From Salinibius halmophilus (GTDB lineage: Bacteria; Pseudomonadota; Gammaproteobacteria; Pseudomonadales; Natronospirillaceae): DNA of 64,000 nucleotides. Below the pieces are notes generated by a model. It saw only the letters and a list, made by a program, of their open reading frames with translations, was not told where the DNA came from and did not search any database. Shown here piece by piece: positions 26,878 to 35,760 of the stretch. Position 1 is the first letter of the stretch; each line of letters starts with the position of its first letter. The stretch lies in contig NZ_QPEP01000014.1 of NCBI RefSeq assembly GCF_003577475.1, positions 51,221-115,220 on the forward strand, read 5' to 3'. A program made the translations under genes and the position numbers.

Positions 26878-27025
26878 TGAGAGAGACAGGTAGGCGCTCA
26901 CAACAACAAAAATAATAGCAGCGCCAAGCCCCACCTAATAAAAATAAAAAGGGGCCAAGCACAATAACAACAATAAGTGCGCATACAAGAACCGCTGAGC
27001 CGACATTATGTCGGCTTTCTTGTTT
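26878..27025 (+). ncRNA. Sigma-54-dependent small RNA 1 with A-rich (ARN) hairpin loops
   Basis: About 148 nt with no coding frame. Three consecutive hairpins present A-rich loops: GGCGCT/AGCGCC (26893-26925) around CACAACAACAAAAATAATAG; GCCCC/GGGGC (26928-26955) around ACCTAATAAAAATAAAAA; GCAC/GTGC (26959-26980) around AATAACAACAATAA. A terminator hairpin AGCCGACA-tta-TGTCGGCT (26998-27016) closes it. Repeated A-R-N triplets bind the distal face of Hfq. The layout is that of CrcZ/CrcY-type decoys, which titrate Hfq/Crc and relieve catabolite repression. Regulation by a nitrogen- or carbon-responsive enhancer-binding protein follows from the promoter type. Function is inferred. Confidence 0.72.
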
Positions 27026-27168
27026 CTGGCCACTGGATTTTCTTGCCCTCTCACTAATTCAGCGTTTTGTTGATTGCACCGTCAAAATTGGACTGACTAG
27101 ATGTTTCCAATTGTAAGTATGCACTGTCGACGGATCGTCACTCTCGATGTCGACTAGTACACACTTTT

Positions 27169-27187
27169 TGTTACTGTTACTGTTACC
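27169..27187 (+). promoter_or_regulatory. GTTAC-repeat upstream activating sites of sRNA gene 2
   Basis: TGTTACTGTTACTGTTACC: three GTTAC pentamers at 6-bp period. Its reverse complement shares GGTAACAGTAAC with the sites of sRNA 1. It is centred about 170 bp upstream of the predicted start of sRNA 2. Confidence 0.6.
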
Positions 27188-27274
27188 TTTCCACCCAAGA
27201 AACAGAATCTAAGAGTTTGAAAGGCTTTGTAAGACAGACGTCAACGACAAAATGGTGACAACTTAACCGACAAG

Positions 27275-27290
27275 TGTGCGATACATCACA
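27275..27290. promoter_or_regulatory. Possible CRP site upstream of sRNA gene 2
   Basis: TGTGC-gataca-TCACA has one mismatch to the TGTGA-N6-TCACA core. It lies about 50 bp before the -24 element of the sRNA 2 promoter. No equivalent is seen ahead of sRNA 1, so this is tentative. Confidence 0.3.
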
Positions 27291-27320
27291 TTTATCACAC
27301 ATGAATCACAAGTCTCAAAA

Positions 27321-27338
27321 GTGGCACGCGACCTGCAT
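27321..27338 (+). promoter_or_regulatory. Sigma-54 promoter of sRNA gene 2
   Basis: GTGGCACGCGACCTGCAT with GG at 27323-27324, ten bases, GC at 27335-27336. Predicted start near 27347-27348, a run of G. Confidence 0.82.
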
Positions 27339-27347
27339 TAGTATTTG

Positions 27348-27503
27348 GGCAAGCACTTAATAACAACAATAAGCTTGGCACGTTACGCACCACCCAATAA
27401 AAACAATAAGGTGCGATAAAAACAGACACATAAAAATAAGAAAAATAAGTGTCGCGATAATAATAAGAAAAGCTGCTGAAGCCGGTGTCCTCACCGGCTT
27501 TGT
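27348..27503 (+). ncRNA. Sigma-54-dependent small RNA 2 with A-rich (ARN) hairpin loops
   Basis: About 156 nt, same plan as sRNA 1. Hairpins: CAAGC/GCTTG (27350-27377) around ACTTAATAACAACAATAA; CGCACC/GGTGCG (27386-27415) around ACCCAATAAAAACAATAA; GACAC/GTGTC (27425-27453) around ATAAAAATAAGAAAAATAA; then a single-stranded GATAATAATAAGAAAA and a terminator GCCGGTG-tcct-CACCGGC (27481-27498). The stems of the two RNAs differ completely, whereas loops, promoter and upstream sites are alike. That indicates selection for A-rich loops on any stem. Probable Hfq-sequestering RNA. I see no gene in the 27026-27320 stretch between the two units. Confidence 0.75.
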
Positions 27504-27537
27504 CGTATCTGGCACAAGGGAAGTCTGGTCAGCGAGC

Positions 27538-27570
27538 AAAAAAAAAGCCAATGCACTCAAGGCACTGGCT
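27538..27570 (-). terminator. Rho-independent terminator of purEK
   Basis: On the minus strand AGCCAGTGCC ... GCATTGGCT (one mismatch) is followed by a run of nine T. It lies 28 bp downstream of the purK stop. Confidence 0.75.
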
Positions 27571-27598
27571 TGTCAATTTTACTTGCTTGGTTACCCTG

Positions 27599-28687
27599 CT
27601 ATAGCAGGTTATTCAATAACGGCTCAAGCTGCGCTAGGCGTTCGTCTAACTCAGACTCACTCTCTGCAACAACCGTTATATGGCCGATCTTACGCCCTGC
27701 ACGCGCATCTTTACCATAGTCGTGCCAGCTTGCGCCCGGCACTGACAATATGGCCTCAATATCAGGCCAACCACCAATCACATTAAGCATGGCACAGGGT
27801 GCAAGCCGTTCGGTACTGCCAATAGGAAGCCCAGCAATCGCTCGCACATGATTGGCAAATTGGCTGGTTACAGCACCTTCAATTGTCCAATGTCCTGAAT
27901 TATGTACTCGCGGCGCGATTTCATTGGCAAGTAATCCATCAGCGGTCACAAAGAACTCAAACGCCATTACGCCGACATAATCAAGATGCTGCATGACTCT
28001 GCTCGCGTAGTCAGCCGCTTGTGCCTGCAGCGGATGCGCGGCAACGGGGCGAGAACAATGCAAGATGCCTTGTCGATGCTCATTTTGAGTGATCGGCCAA
28101 GCACTAACTTCACCCGAACGACTACGTACCGCGACAATCGACACCTCATGGTCAAAGTCGACAAAACCTTCCATGATCAACGGCACTTCGCCAAGTTCAA
28201 TGTAGCTACCTGCCACATCGGCTTCTGAGCGAAGTACTTTTTGACCCTTGCCGTCGTAACCCATGGTGCGTGTTTTTAGCACCGCAGGTAAACCAACGGT
28301 TGCAAGCGCCTGCTGCAAGTCTTGCTCGCTGTCGATGGTGGCAAGTTTTGGCACTGGAATACCCAGCTCGATAAACATCGACTTTTCGTGCCAGCGATCA
28401 CGAGCCGTTTGGAGTGCCTTAGCATTGGGGTGCGCTGGCAGGTGCTCGGCAAGCTTGGCGACTGCTGCGGGAGGCACATTTTCAAACTCAAACGTTACCG
28501 CATCGCAGGTATTGATTAACTCTTCGATGGCAAAGTCATCATCGTAATCACATTGCAGGTGCACGCCAAATGATTGCGCACAGGCATCTGGCGCCGGATC
28601 AATGAAAGTAAACTCAACGTTCATTGGCCGCGCTGCAAGGGCCATCATGCGCCCTAATTGCCCGCCGCCTACAATACCAATTCGCAC
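27599..28687 (-). CDS. purK: 5-(carboxyamino)imidazole ribonucleotide synthase PurK
   Basis: ATP-grasp enzyme of purine biosynthesis that carboxylates AIR to N5-CAIR. 362 residues. The start MRIGIVGGGQLGRMMALAA and the ATP-grasp segments VLKTRTMGYDGKGQ and EIAPRVHNSGHWTIEGA are hallmarks. It lies 2 bp downstream of purE, the next enzyme in the pathway. Confidence 0.97.
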   Translation of the reverse strand: MRIGIVGGGQLGRMMALAARPMNVEFTFIDPAPDACAQSFGVHLQCDYDDDFAIEELINTCDAVTFEFENVPPAAVAKLAEHLPAHPNAKALQTARDRWHEKSMFIELGIPVPKLATIDSEQDLQQALATVGLPAVLKTRTMGYDGKGQKVLRSEADVAGSYIELGEVPLIMEGFVDFDHEVSIVAVRSRSGEVSAWPITQNEHRQGILHCSRPVAAHPLQAQAADYASRVMQHLDYVGVMAFEFFVTADGLLANEIAPRVHNSGHWTIEGAVTSQFANHVRAIAGLPIGSTERLAPCAMLNVIGGWPDIEAILSVPGASWHDYGKDARAGRKIGHITVVAESESELDERLAQLEPLLNNLL

Positions 28688-28689
28688 GC

Positions 28690-29181
28690 TTAAGCCTCGC
28701 TTGGGTCTGGATTCGCTAGCACTGTTTCCGTTTGATTGGCACGGAAAGCTTTCAGCGCTTGTTTTATCTCAGGGTATTTATTCGCCAAAATAGATGCTGC
28801 CAACAAGGCTGCATTGATCGCGCCGGCTCGGCCAATTGCCAAGGTACCAGTAGGTATACCAGCAGGCATTTGTACAATCGACAATAATGAGTCTACGCCA
28901 CTTAACATACTAGACTGCACTGGCACACCTAACACGGGAAGTGATGTTTTCGCCGCACACATACCTGGCAAGTGGGCTGCACCGCCGGCGCCAGCAATGA
29001 CTACTTCAATGCCACGGTCTTCTGCTTGTTCAGCATAGTCAAACAGCAAATCAGGCGTGCGGTGGGCAGATACGACCTTAGCTTCACAGCTAATGCCGAG
29101 TTTTTCCAAGGTTTCTACGGTGTGGCTCATGGTTGCCCAATCAGACTTCGAGCCCATGATGACGCCTACTAGCGCGGTCAT
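28690..29181 (-). CDS. purE: N5-carboxyaminoimidazole ribonucleotide mutase PurE
   Basis: Converts N5-CAIR to CAIR. 163 residues. The class I PurE core [23 protein letters not shown] (catalytic His) and [13 protein letters not shown] are intact. Start ATG at 29181; stop 2 bp before the purK start, so the two are translated together. Confidence 0.97.
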   Translation of the reverse strand: MTALVGVIMGSKSDWATMSHTVETLEKLGISCEAKVVSAHRTPDLLFDYAEQAEDRGIEVVIAGAGGAAHLPGMCAAKTSLPVLGVPVQSSMLSGVDSLLSIVQMPAGIPTGTLAIGRAGAINAALLAASILANKYPEIKQALKAFRANQTETVLANPDPSEA

Positions 29182-29201
29182 GGCTTACTCCTATAAGATC
29201 T

Positions 29202-29468
29202 TTAATGATCAGTTCGGCGCAGGCCTGGATCTAAAATATTAATCGGCTGCGCAGGTGTTGGTTCACTTGCTGACACTGGCGTGACGCGAGTGGTTAGCTC
29301 ACTTGGTGGGTTCACTTGCACCTTGGTTGATAGGCTATCTTCATAGCCACAATCAACACAGTCTCGATGCTGAAGCTCTGCTGCTTCGTCCAACCAGGCT
29401 CTAACACTGTCGGATGCACCACATTTTGGGCACACCACACCGGCAATAAATCGCTTAACTGGCTGCAT
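29202..29468 (-). CDS. yheV: YheV-family zinc-ribbon protein
   Basis: 88 residues. Two CxxC pairs, CPKCGASD and CVDCGYED, form a predicted zinc ribbon. The N-terminus MQPVKRFIAGVVCPKC fits YheV, found next to prlC in Vibrio and Shewanella. The open frame begins at 29525, but the ATG at 29468 has GGGAGAG upstream and the family N-terminus. Function unknown. In this genome prlC is about 2 kb away with three genes between. Confidence 0.85.
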   Translation of the reverse strand: MQPVKRFIAGVVCPKCGASDSVRAWLDEAAELQHRDCVDCGYEDSLSTKVQVNPPSELTTRVTPVSASEPTPAQPINILDPGLRRTDH

Positions 29469-29558
29469 GTTCTCTCCCAGAGTGAGAAAGCCGAGCATTA
29501 TACCATTACTAATGCTAATAGACATATGACAATGCTGGCTTGAGATATTTAGCAGCTA

Positions 29559-30287
29559 CTATTGACCGTCTTGGACAATTTTAACGTCAATCGCTGCGAG
29601 CGCGAGAGAGTCGCCAAGGCTAACGTCAACTAGTAACCACGCACGTTCTAGACTAGGAGATACGTAGTCATATCGAAACCGGGCGACATTACGATCAGAG
29701 AAATACATCACCGCCTTACCGGCTTCGGCCATGTCAAACTGAGCAAACTGCAACGCTAGTTCGGTTAAATCAGACGACGTTGATATATGACTTAGGCTTT
29801 CCAAACGCAGCTGCAACAGCTCTGTGTCGCCCGACATCACCGCATTACTCACTTGATCCGCAATAGGGCGAGCCGCAAGGGCTTGCTCTCGATTAGCTAG
29901 GTGCTGGGCCGAGAGCGCACTAGTCGCCGCAATAACCTTGTTGCGATAGTAAAGATTTTGCCAAAGCTGCCATACAGAGGCCTCAGTAAAACTGAGCATA
30001 ATCTGGGCATTGTCCTGCTGATCTCTGCCATAACCCATACGCAAGCGTGATAGTAAAGAATCTGGTAAGGATGCACTGGTATAGAACCGCAGTTGCGCTG
30101 CTGGGTACTGACTTACCTCGTAGGCGTGCTGATAAGCAGCCGCTGATGATGGCAAACCTTGCACATCAATTCGCTCAATGCGCAGAGTAGAGTCGAATAA
30201 ATTCACTGCTGAATAACTTACCGCCCAAATGCCGCCAATTAGCACAATCACTGCAAGCGCGCTGCGCTTTACCAGGGTTGCCATCAT
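29559..30287 (-). CDS. Membrane-anchored periplasmic protein of unknown function
   Basis: 242 residues. One N-terminal transmembrane helix (ALAVIVLIGGIWAVSYSA) is followed by a soluble, largely helical domain that should face the periplasm. The family is not recognised. It is on the same strand as yheV, 90 bp upstream of it. The 250 bp between it and the divergent rhodanese gene show no clear element. Confidence 0.6.
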   Translation of the reverse strand: MMATLVKRSALAVIVLIGGIWAVSYSAVNLFDSTLRIERIDVQGLPSSAAAYQHAYEVSQYPAAQLRFYTSASLPDSLLSRLRMGYGRDQQDNAQIMLSFTEASVWQLWQNLYYRNKVIAATSALSAQHLANREQALAARPIADQVSNAVMSGDTELLQLRLESLSHISTSSDLTELALQFAQFDMAEAGKAVMYFSDRNVARFRYDYVSPSLERAWLLVDVSLGDSLALAAIDVKIVQDGQ

Positions 30288-30540
30288 TACTGAAATCTCC
30301 TTGCCATTGGACAGGTCGCACGTAGTGTCCCGCTAATCTAGTGATTAATCCAGTCCACTTGTGTTACAGGGTGATTAAACTCAAATAAATCGCCCCAATA
30401 ATCCCATATACGCAACATAAAGTATCAATTCAAGCCTATTGTTTCGGAGCTTTCTGCTTATACTTGTGTTCATCACTTAATCAAAGATGTGCGTAGCGCT
30501 CACCACTGGTAGAGCCAAGCGCACAATAGAGGACAGCATT

Positions 30541-30810
30541 ATGACGACAATCGTAGATGTTCGCAGCCCAGCTGAATATGCCAGTGGCCATATAAACAAC
30601 GCGTTAAACGTACCCGTAGACCAACTAGCTCAGCGCTTAAGCAAACAACAGTGTCAGCTGGATAAATCCGACCGAGTAATTGTGTATTGTGCGTCTGGTG
30701 GTCGCTCTAGCGTTGCTCAAGGCTTACTGCAACGAGCAGGCTATCGCGATGTAATTAATGCTGGCGGCTACCATCAGCTGCGCCAGCAAATAGATGCACT
30801 GAACAGCTAG
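30541..30810 (+). CDS. Rhodanese-like domain protein (PspE/GlpE-type)
   Basis: 89 residues, a single rhodanese domain. DVRSPAEYASGHINNALNVP is the CH2A motif and VYCASGGRSSVA holds the active-site loop with the catalytic cysteine near residue 50. Single-domain rhodaneses transfer sulfane sulfur. The frame opens at 30487, but the ATG at 30541 follows GAGGA. Its stop overlaps the stop of the acetyltransferase gene on the other strand. No signal peptide, so cytosolic. Confidence 0.88.
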   Translation: MTTIVDVRSPAEYASGHINNALNVPVDQLAQRLSKQQCQLDKSDRVIVYCASGGRSSVAQGLLQRAGYRDVINAGGYHQLRQQIDALNS

Positions 30811-31256
30811 CGGCACATAATAGTGACTGCTTCGCCATACACTTGATGATCAGCAATCACCTGCCAGCCGTGTCGCTCATAGAGTGGCGCGGCATCTGGC
30901 GTGTATAACCATAAGTGCTGATAACCTAATGCCAACGCTTGCTGATAAACATGGTTTACCAGTTCGCCAGCATACCCCCTACCACGATTGCCTGCTTCGG
31001 TGTAAACACTGGCCAACCAAGGTGTTCGTGACGTTGATTCCGGCAGGTCATTGTCGACCAAAGCCGCGGTGGCGACGGGATGACCTGCGACAAACTTTAC
31101 CCACATTTGTGGCAGATCATCTTCATTGAGATAGCGCTGCATGCGCTCGATACGACCAGCTAAGGACTCTCCTGGATTCAAGTGGGCCCACTCATCTTGG
31201 TGCCACTGAGCAATGAGCGGCACAAAGGGTGCCGCTTGCTTAAGGTTGATGATCAT
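30807..31256 (-). CDS. GNAT-family N-acetyltransferase
   Basis: 149 residues. The acetyl-CoA loop lies in VYTEAGNRGRGYAGELVNHV (Q/RxxGxG/A, residues about 90-105); LWLYTPDAAPLYERHGW is the typical C-terminal beta-bulge region. Substrate unknown. It overlaps the prlC stop by 4 bp and is probably co-translated with it. Confidence 0.85.
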   Translation of the reverse strand: MIINLKQAAPFVPLIAQWHQDEWAHLNPGESLAGRIERMQRYLNEDDLPQMWVKFVAGHPVATAALVDNDLPESTSRTPWLASVYTEAGNRGRGYAGELVNHVYQQALALGYQHLWLYTPDAAPLYERHGWQVIADHQVYGEAVTIMCR

Positions 31257-33283
31257 GCAGCAATGCCAGAGTGGCGCAATAGTGCATCAACGGTTGCCTC
31301 ACGCCCACGGAACTGACGATATAGCTCCGCCATTGGTTGTGAACCGCCCTGACCTAAAATGTAATGAGCAAAGTCCGCTGCGGCTTGGGCAGCAAAGATG
31401 CCTTCTTCTTCGAAGCGAGAAAACGCATCTGCCGAGAGTACTTCAGCCCACTTGTAGCTGTAGTAACCCGCTGCATAACCACCGGCAAAGATATGTGAGA
31501 AACCATTAGCAAAACGGTTCAATGCAGCCACTGGCACGACCGATACCTCTTGGCGAACGTCTTGCATGACATCTGTAATAAGCTGCTCCTGACCCTTACG
31601 GAACTTATGATGCAAAGTAAAGTCGTACAGAGCAAACTCAAGCTGGCGTAGCATCTGCATGGCACTTTGGAAGTTTTTCGCTGCCAGCATTTTGTCCAGT
31701 AATGTCTGTGGTAGGGGCTCATTGGTCTCATAATGGCTAGACAAATAGGCTAGCACCTCAGGCTGCCAGCAATAGTTTTCCATAAACTGACTTGGTAACT
31801 CGACCGCATCCCACGGCACGCCCGCGATACCACTCACTGCACTGACATCAACCTGAGTTAGCATATGGTGAATACCATGGCCAAACTCATGGAATAATGT
31901 CTCGACATCTGAATGCGTCAGTAGCGAAGGCTTGTTACCAGTCGCTGGTGAGAAGTTGCATACCATATAAGCAACAGGAATTTGCACGCCATCACTGGTT
32001 AAGCGGCGCGAGCGACAAACGTCCATCCAAGCACCACCACGTTTGCCTTCACGGGCAAACAAATCAAAGTAAAACTGGGCGATAACTTCGCTATTGCGGG
32101 TAATTTGGTAAAAGCGCACATCTGGGTGATAAGTATCGAACGATGTGACTTCTTCAACACTTACATTGAATAATTGCTCAAGCGTGCGGAACAAACCCGA
32201 AATGACCGTTGGTAGTGGGAAGTATGGCTTAATAAGTTCGTTGCTAATGCTGTATTTCTTTTCCTGTAGCTTCTGAGAAGCATATGCCATATCCCAAGCT
32301 TCCAGCGTGTCCAGTGCCAAGTCGGCCTTGGCAAACTCAGCTAACTCAGCAACATCTGCTTGTGCTTGCGCTTTCGACTTGTGGGCTAGTTCGGTCAAAA
32401 AATTAAACACTTGCTCGGGTGATTCAGCCATTCGCGTTTGCAATGCATACTCATCATAGGCTTTGAACCCTAACAACTCAGCCGCTTCTTGGCGAAGCTG
32501 CATAATTTTTTCCATCACTGGGCGATTATCAAACTCACCTGCATTCGGCCCTACTTCGGATGCGCGTGACACCCAGGCTTCATGAACGGCCTGGCGCAAG
32601 CTTCGGTTACTCGCGCGTTCCATGATGGCTAGGTAACACGGAATTTCTAAGTTAATCAGCCAACCATCGAGTTGTTTCGCTTGCGCATACTGCGCTAGCA
32701 AAGCTTTATCATCTTCACTTAAACCAGCCAGTTCGGACTCATCAGTAATATGCATAGAGAATGCTTTTGTAGCGTCTAGCACATGCTCTTGGAACTGCTG
32801 TTGCAACTGCGCCAGCTCGCCTTGAATATCACCAAAGCGTTTACGTTCGACCTCTGGCAAGGCCACACCGGCTAGCTCAAACCCTTGCACGGCATCTGCT
32901 AATGCTTTTTTCTGGGCGCTAGACAAGTCCATCTCATGCTCTAGCACCTTTTTGTACGCTTGGTAGATGGCTGGGTTCTGGTTGAACTCAGTTTGAAAAG
33001 CCGTGATCAGCGATACGGCCTCTCGATAGGGCACACGCAGCGCTTCGCTATCTGCTACACCATTGAGATGACCAACTGGACTAAACGTTTTTTCCAAGGC
33101 ATCCATCGCCTCTTCAATGACAAATACAAAGTTCTGATAAGTCGGCGTTTCAGCTTGATCTACCAATTTCGCAACCACCGCCCGCGCTTCATTAATTCGA
33201 GCTTCCACAGCAGGCACGACATGCTCAGGTTGAATGCTCGAGAACTCTGGCAAGGCGCCATCGGCTAATAGTGGATTGGTCAT
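31253..33283 (-). CDS. prlC: Oligopeptidase A (M3 metallopeptidase)
   Basis: Cytosolic zinc endopeptidase degrading oligopeptides and signal-peptide fragments. 676 residues, the usual length. The zinc motif HEFGHGIHH (HExxH, residues about 465-473) and downstream catalytic segments SQFMENYCW and FANGFSHIFAGGYAAGYYSYKW are intact. No heat-shock promoter could be identified. Confidence 0.96.
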   Translation of the reverse strand: MTNPLLADGALPEFSSIQPEHVVPAVEARINEARAVVAKLVDQAETPTYQNFVFVIEEAMDALEKTFSPVGHLNGVADSEALRVPYREAVSLITAFQTEFNQNPAIYQAYKKVLEHEMDLSSAQKKALADAVQGFELAGVALPEVERKRFGDIQGELAQLQQQFQEHVLDATKAFSMHITDESELAGLSEDDKALLAQYAQAKQLDGWLINLEIPCYLAIMERASNRSLRQAVHEAWVSRASEVGPNAGEFDNRPVMEKIMQLRQEAAELLGFKAYDEYALQTRMAESPEQVFNFLTELAHKSKAQAQADVAELAEFAKADLALDTLEAWDMAYASQKLQEKKYSISNELIKPYFPLPTVISGLFRTLEQLFNVSVEEVTSFDTYHPDVRFYQITRNSEVIAQFYFDLFAREGKRGGAWMDVCRSRRLTSDGVQIPVAYMVCNFSPATGNKPSLLTHSDVETLFHEFGHGIHHMLTQVDVSAVSGIAGVPWDAVELPSQFMENYCWQPEVLAYLSSHYETNEPLPQTLLDKMLAAKNFQSAMQMLRQLEFALYDFTLHHKFRKGQEQLITDVMQDVRQEVSVVPVAALNRFANGFSHIFAGGYAAGYYSYKWAEVLSADAFSRFEEEGIFAAQAAADFAHYILGQGGSQPMAELYRQFRGREATVDALLRHSGIAA

Positions 33284-33365
33284 AACTACCCCTATGTATT
33301 ACTTTTATGTTTATGCTTGGGTAAGAAAACTGTACAATAACCAAACAGTGTAAGAATAAACAAAA

Positions 33366-35096
33366 ATGACACCGTCAAATCAAGGCTTCACACTCAGTAC
33401 GCAGCGGGTGCACGACATAAGCCGCTGGCTCGCTATGATTAGCACGCTTACGTGTGGCGCGTTTGTGCTGTTTTCTATTGCTGCCAAGCTGACAGTTTTT
33501 CTAGTATTTTTCTCTACGTATGCCGCTATATATGGCGCCATTTGGCTGCGAAACCAAGCTGGGCGCCATACTGGCAACGCAGTTGCCCTGTTCATTGCAA
33601 TTGACACAGGCGTGTTTTTACTGGGATTAATGGTCAGTGATAAACCCGTATTGGCCCCTGCTTACATGCTGTTGATGGCCTTTCCATTCTTTTATAAAGC
33701 GAGTGACCATAAAGCCGTTGTACTGTTATTAGCTGCCATACCCTTGCTTACGTATTTAGCCCAGCTTGTGGTGCAAACCCTATGGATTAGCCAACCTTTG
33801 CAACCCCTACCCGCACCTGCATACTTTGCCACGGTATTTATTTTGAGTTGCTGCATCTTTGCTTGCGCCATCATGATTTTTCAACAGTTTTCGCTCGACC
33901 GCCAGGCTCGCAATAAGCTGCAATACAAGGTGGCTGCGCAAGCCAAAACCTATGATTTGCTTGATCGAGCTTGGCAAGAATCTGAACGCATTTCACAGGA
34001 AAAGAACAAACTATTGCTCACGATTGGTCATGAGTTACGTACCCCATTAACCAGCATAATTGGCCATTTAGACTTGATTGAAGAGCGAGATGTCGATCGA
34101 AGAAAGCGCGAGCACTGGCAACAAATCAAGCGCTCTAGCCGAACTCTGAGTGGGTTATTAGATGATGTGCTGGAATACAGCGAGTTTTATAATGGCAATC
34201 AACAGTTAAGCCTCTGCGAGGTAAATCTTGCTGAACTCTGCCAGCTTGTGTTGGCCGATCACCAAGGTGCAGCCATTCTACAAAACGCCGAGCTAGTATA
34301 CGAAGGGCCTGAATCGCTCATAATCAACACTGATAGCAATAAAGTGCGAAGAATCTTGAATCATATTATTGGCAACGCGATTAAATTTCGCCGTTCAAAT
34401 CAAGATACGAACGTCGTTACTTTGGCAGTCACCGCCGATGAGCACAATACTTCCATTACAATCAGCGACCAAGGTTTCGGCATTCCACCTGAACACTTGC
34501 GGCACGTATTCAAAGCCTTTTGGCAACCAGACCCGTCACTCTCGCGCCAACACCAAGGCAATGGATTAGGCTTGTACTTGTCACAACAATTGTCGCAGTT
34601 GTTAGGCGGTGAACTCACTGTAGAATCTCAGCTAGGTCAAGGCAGCACGTTTACACTCAAGGTGCCGGCATTAAAAGCAGCGCCTGCTTCAAAAAACACT
34701 GACCAGAAGCCAAGCAATTTCAAACAAGCCATGGTCGTAGAGGACAACCCTGTGAATCGTAAGGTCATGTTCGCCATGCTCGAGCGCTTGCACTTACCCG
34801 CCACCATGATGGAAAACGGCCACGAAGCAGTGTCTAACTACCTACAAAGCCAGCCCGACGTCATACTTATGGATTTACAAATGCCGGTATTGGATGGCCT
34901 CGAAGCTTGCCGAAAAATCCGCCAGATAGAACAAGAACACGCACTGCCGCCTTGTCATATTATCGCCGTCAGCGCCAATGCAACCCACCACGATAGAGCC
35001 CTTGCCAAAAGCGCTGGCATGGACGACTTCCTCGTTAAACCCTACCGCTTTTCTTCACTAAAAGACTTGCTTTGCCCACCTGAAGAACATACTTAG
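33366..35096 (+). CDS. Membrane-bound hybrid sensor histidine kinase
   Basis: 576 residues. About six N-terminal membrane helices (residues 20-180), no obvious periplasmic domain; HisKA with H222 (TIGHELRTPLTSIIGH); HATPase (HIIGNAIKFRRS, GNGLGLYLSQQL); C-terminal receiver with D503 (VILMDLQMPVLDG). It is an orphan kinase whose final output is not encoded nearby. Divergent from prlC. Confidence 0.92.
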   Translation: MTPSNQGFTLSTQRVHDISRWLAMISTLTCGAFVLFSIAAKLTVFLVFFSTYAAIYGAIWLRNQAGRHTGNAVALFIAIDTGVFLLGLMVSDKPVLAPAYMLLMAFPFFYKASDHKAVVLLLAAIPLLTYLAQLVVQTLWISQPLQPLPAPAYFATVFILSCCIFACAIMIFQQFSLDRQARNKLQYKVAAQAKTYDLLDRAWQESERISQEKNKLLLTIGHELRTPLTSIIGHLDLIEERDVDRRKREHWQQIKRSSRTLSGLLDDVLEYSEFYNGNQQLSLCEVNLAELCQLVLADHQGAAILQNAELVYEGPESLIINTDSNKVRRILNHIIGNAIKFRRSNQDTNVVTLAVTADEHNTSITISDQGFGIPPEHLRHVFKAFWQPDPSLSRQHQGNGLGLYLSQQLSQLLGGELTVESQLGQGSTFTLKVPALKAAPASKNTDQKPSNFKQAMVVEDNPVNRKVMFAMLERLHLPATMMENGHEAVSNYLQSQPDVILMDLQMPVLDGLEACRKIRQIEQEHALPPCHIIAVSANATHHDRALAKSAGMDDFLVKPYRFSSLKDLLCPPEEHT

Positions 35097-35223
35097 CGTC
35101 AAGCGCTCGCAATTTCTAGCAACAAGCAAGTTCCTGCGCCGTATCAAGCGAAAGACAGGTAGCAGTTTAGCCACACCATTGCTTGCGCTACAATGGCCAA
35201 ACTCTCTGCAACAAGGTACTGGT

Positions 35224-35760
35224 ATGAAACCTGTCCGATCTCTGCGTGGTGTGGCGCCAACCATAGGTGAGCGCGTTTATATCGACCCACAATGCTGCAT
35301 TATTGGCGATGTTGAAATTGGTGCCGACAGCTCAGTTTGGCCAATGGCCGTTATTCGCGGCGACATGCACCATATTCGTATTGGCGAGCGCGTCTCTGTG
35401 CAAGACGGCTCGGTGCTGCACATCACCCACGCCAGTGACTACAACCCTACTGGCCACCCACTGATTATTGGCAACGACGTCACCATAGGCCACAACGCTT
35501 GTTTGCATGGCTGCACCATTGAAGATGAAGTACTAATAGGCATTGGCGCCATTGTGCTCGACGGTGCCCTAGTACCCAAACAAACCATGATTGCCGCCGG
35601 CTGCTTAGTACCACCAGGTAAACAATTAGAATCTGGACATTTGTATGTTGGCAGTCCGGCGAAAAAAGCCCGGCCACTAAACGAAAAAGAGTTGGCGTTT
35701 TTCAAGTACAGCGCTGGCAACTATGTCAAAGAGAAAAACCAGTTTTTGGAAGAGCTATGA
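35224..35760 (+). CDS. Gamma-class carbonic anhydrase-like protein (YrdA family)
   Basis: 178 residues of left-handed beta-helix hexapeptide repeats. The zinc-ligand histidines fit GDMHHIRIGERVSVQDGSVLH and IGHNACLHGC (residues about 65-105). Family members bind metal; carbonic anhydrase activity is often low or untested. The frame opens at 35179; the ATG at 35224 has AAGG upstream and gives the family start MKPVRSLRGVAP. Its stop overlaps the following lipoprotein start by 4 bp. Confidence 0.9.
   Translation: MKPVRSLRGVAPTIGERVYIDPQCCIIGDVEIGADSSVWPMAVIRGDMHHIRIGERVSVQDGSVLHITHASDYNPTGHPLIIGNDVTIGHNACLHGCTIEDEVLIGIGAIVLDGALVPKQTMIAAGCLVPPGKQLESGHLYVGSPAKKARPLNEKELAFFKYSAGNYVKEKNQFLEEL

Noticed and set aside
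27357..27560. 67-codon minus-strand frame across sRNA 2
   Set aside because: It runs through the terminator, hairpins and A-rich loops with no ribosome site; explained by the sRNA gene.
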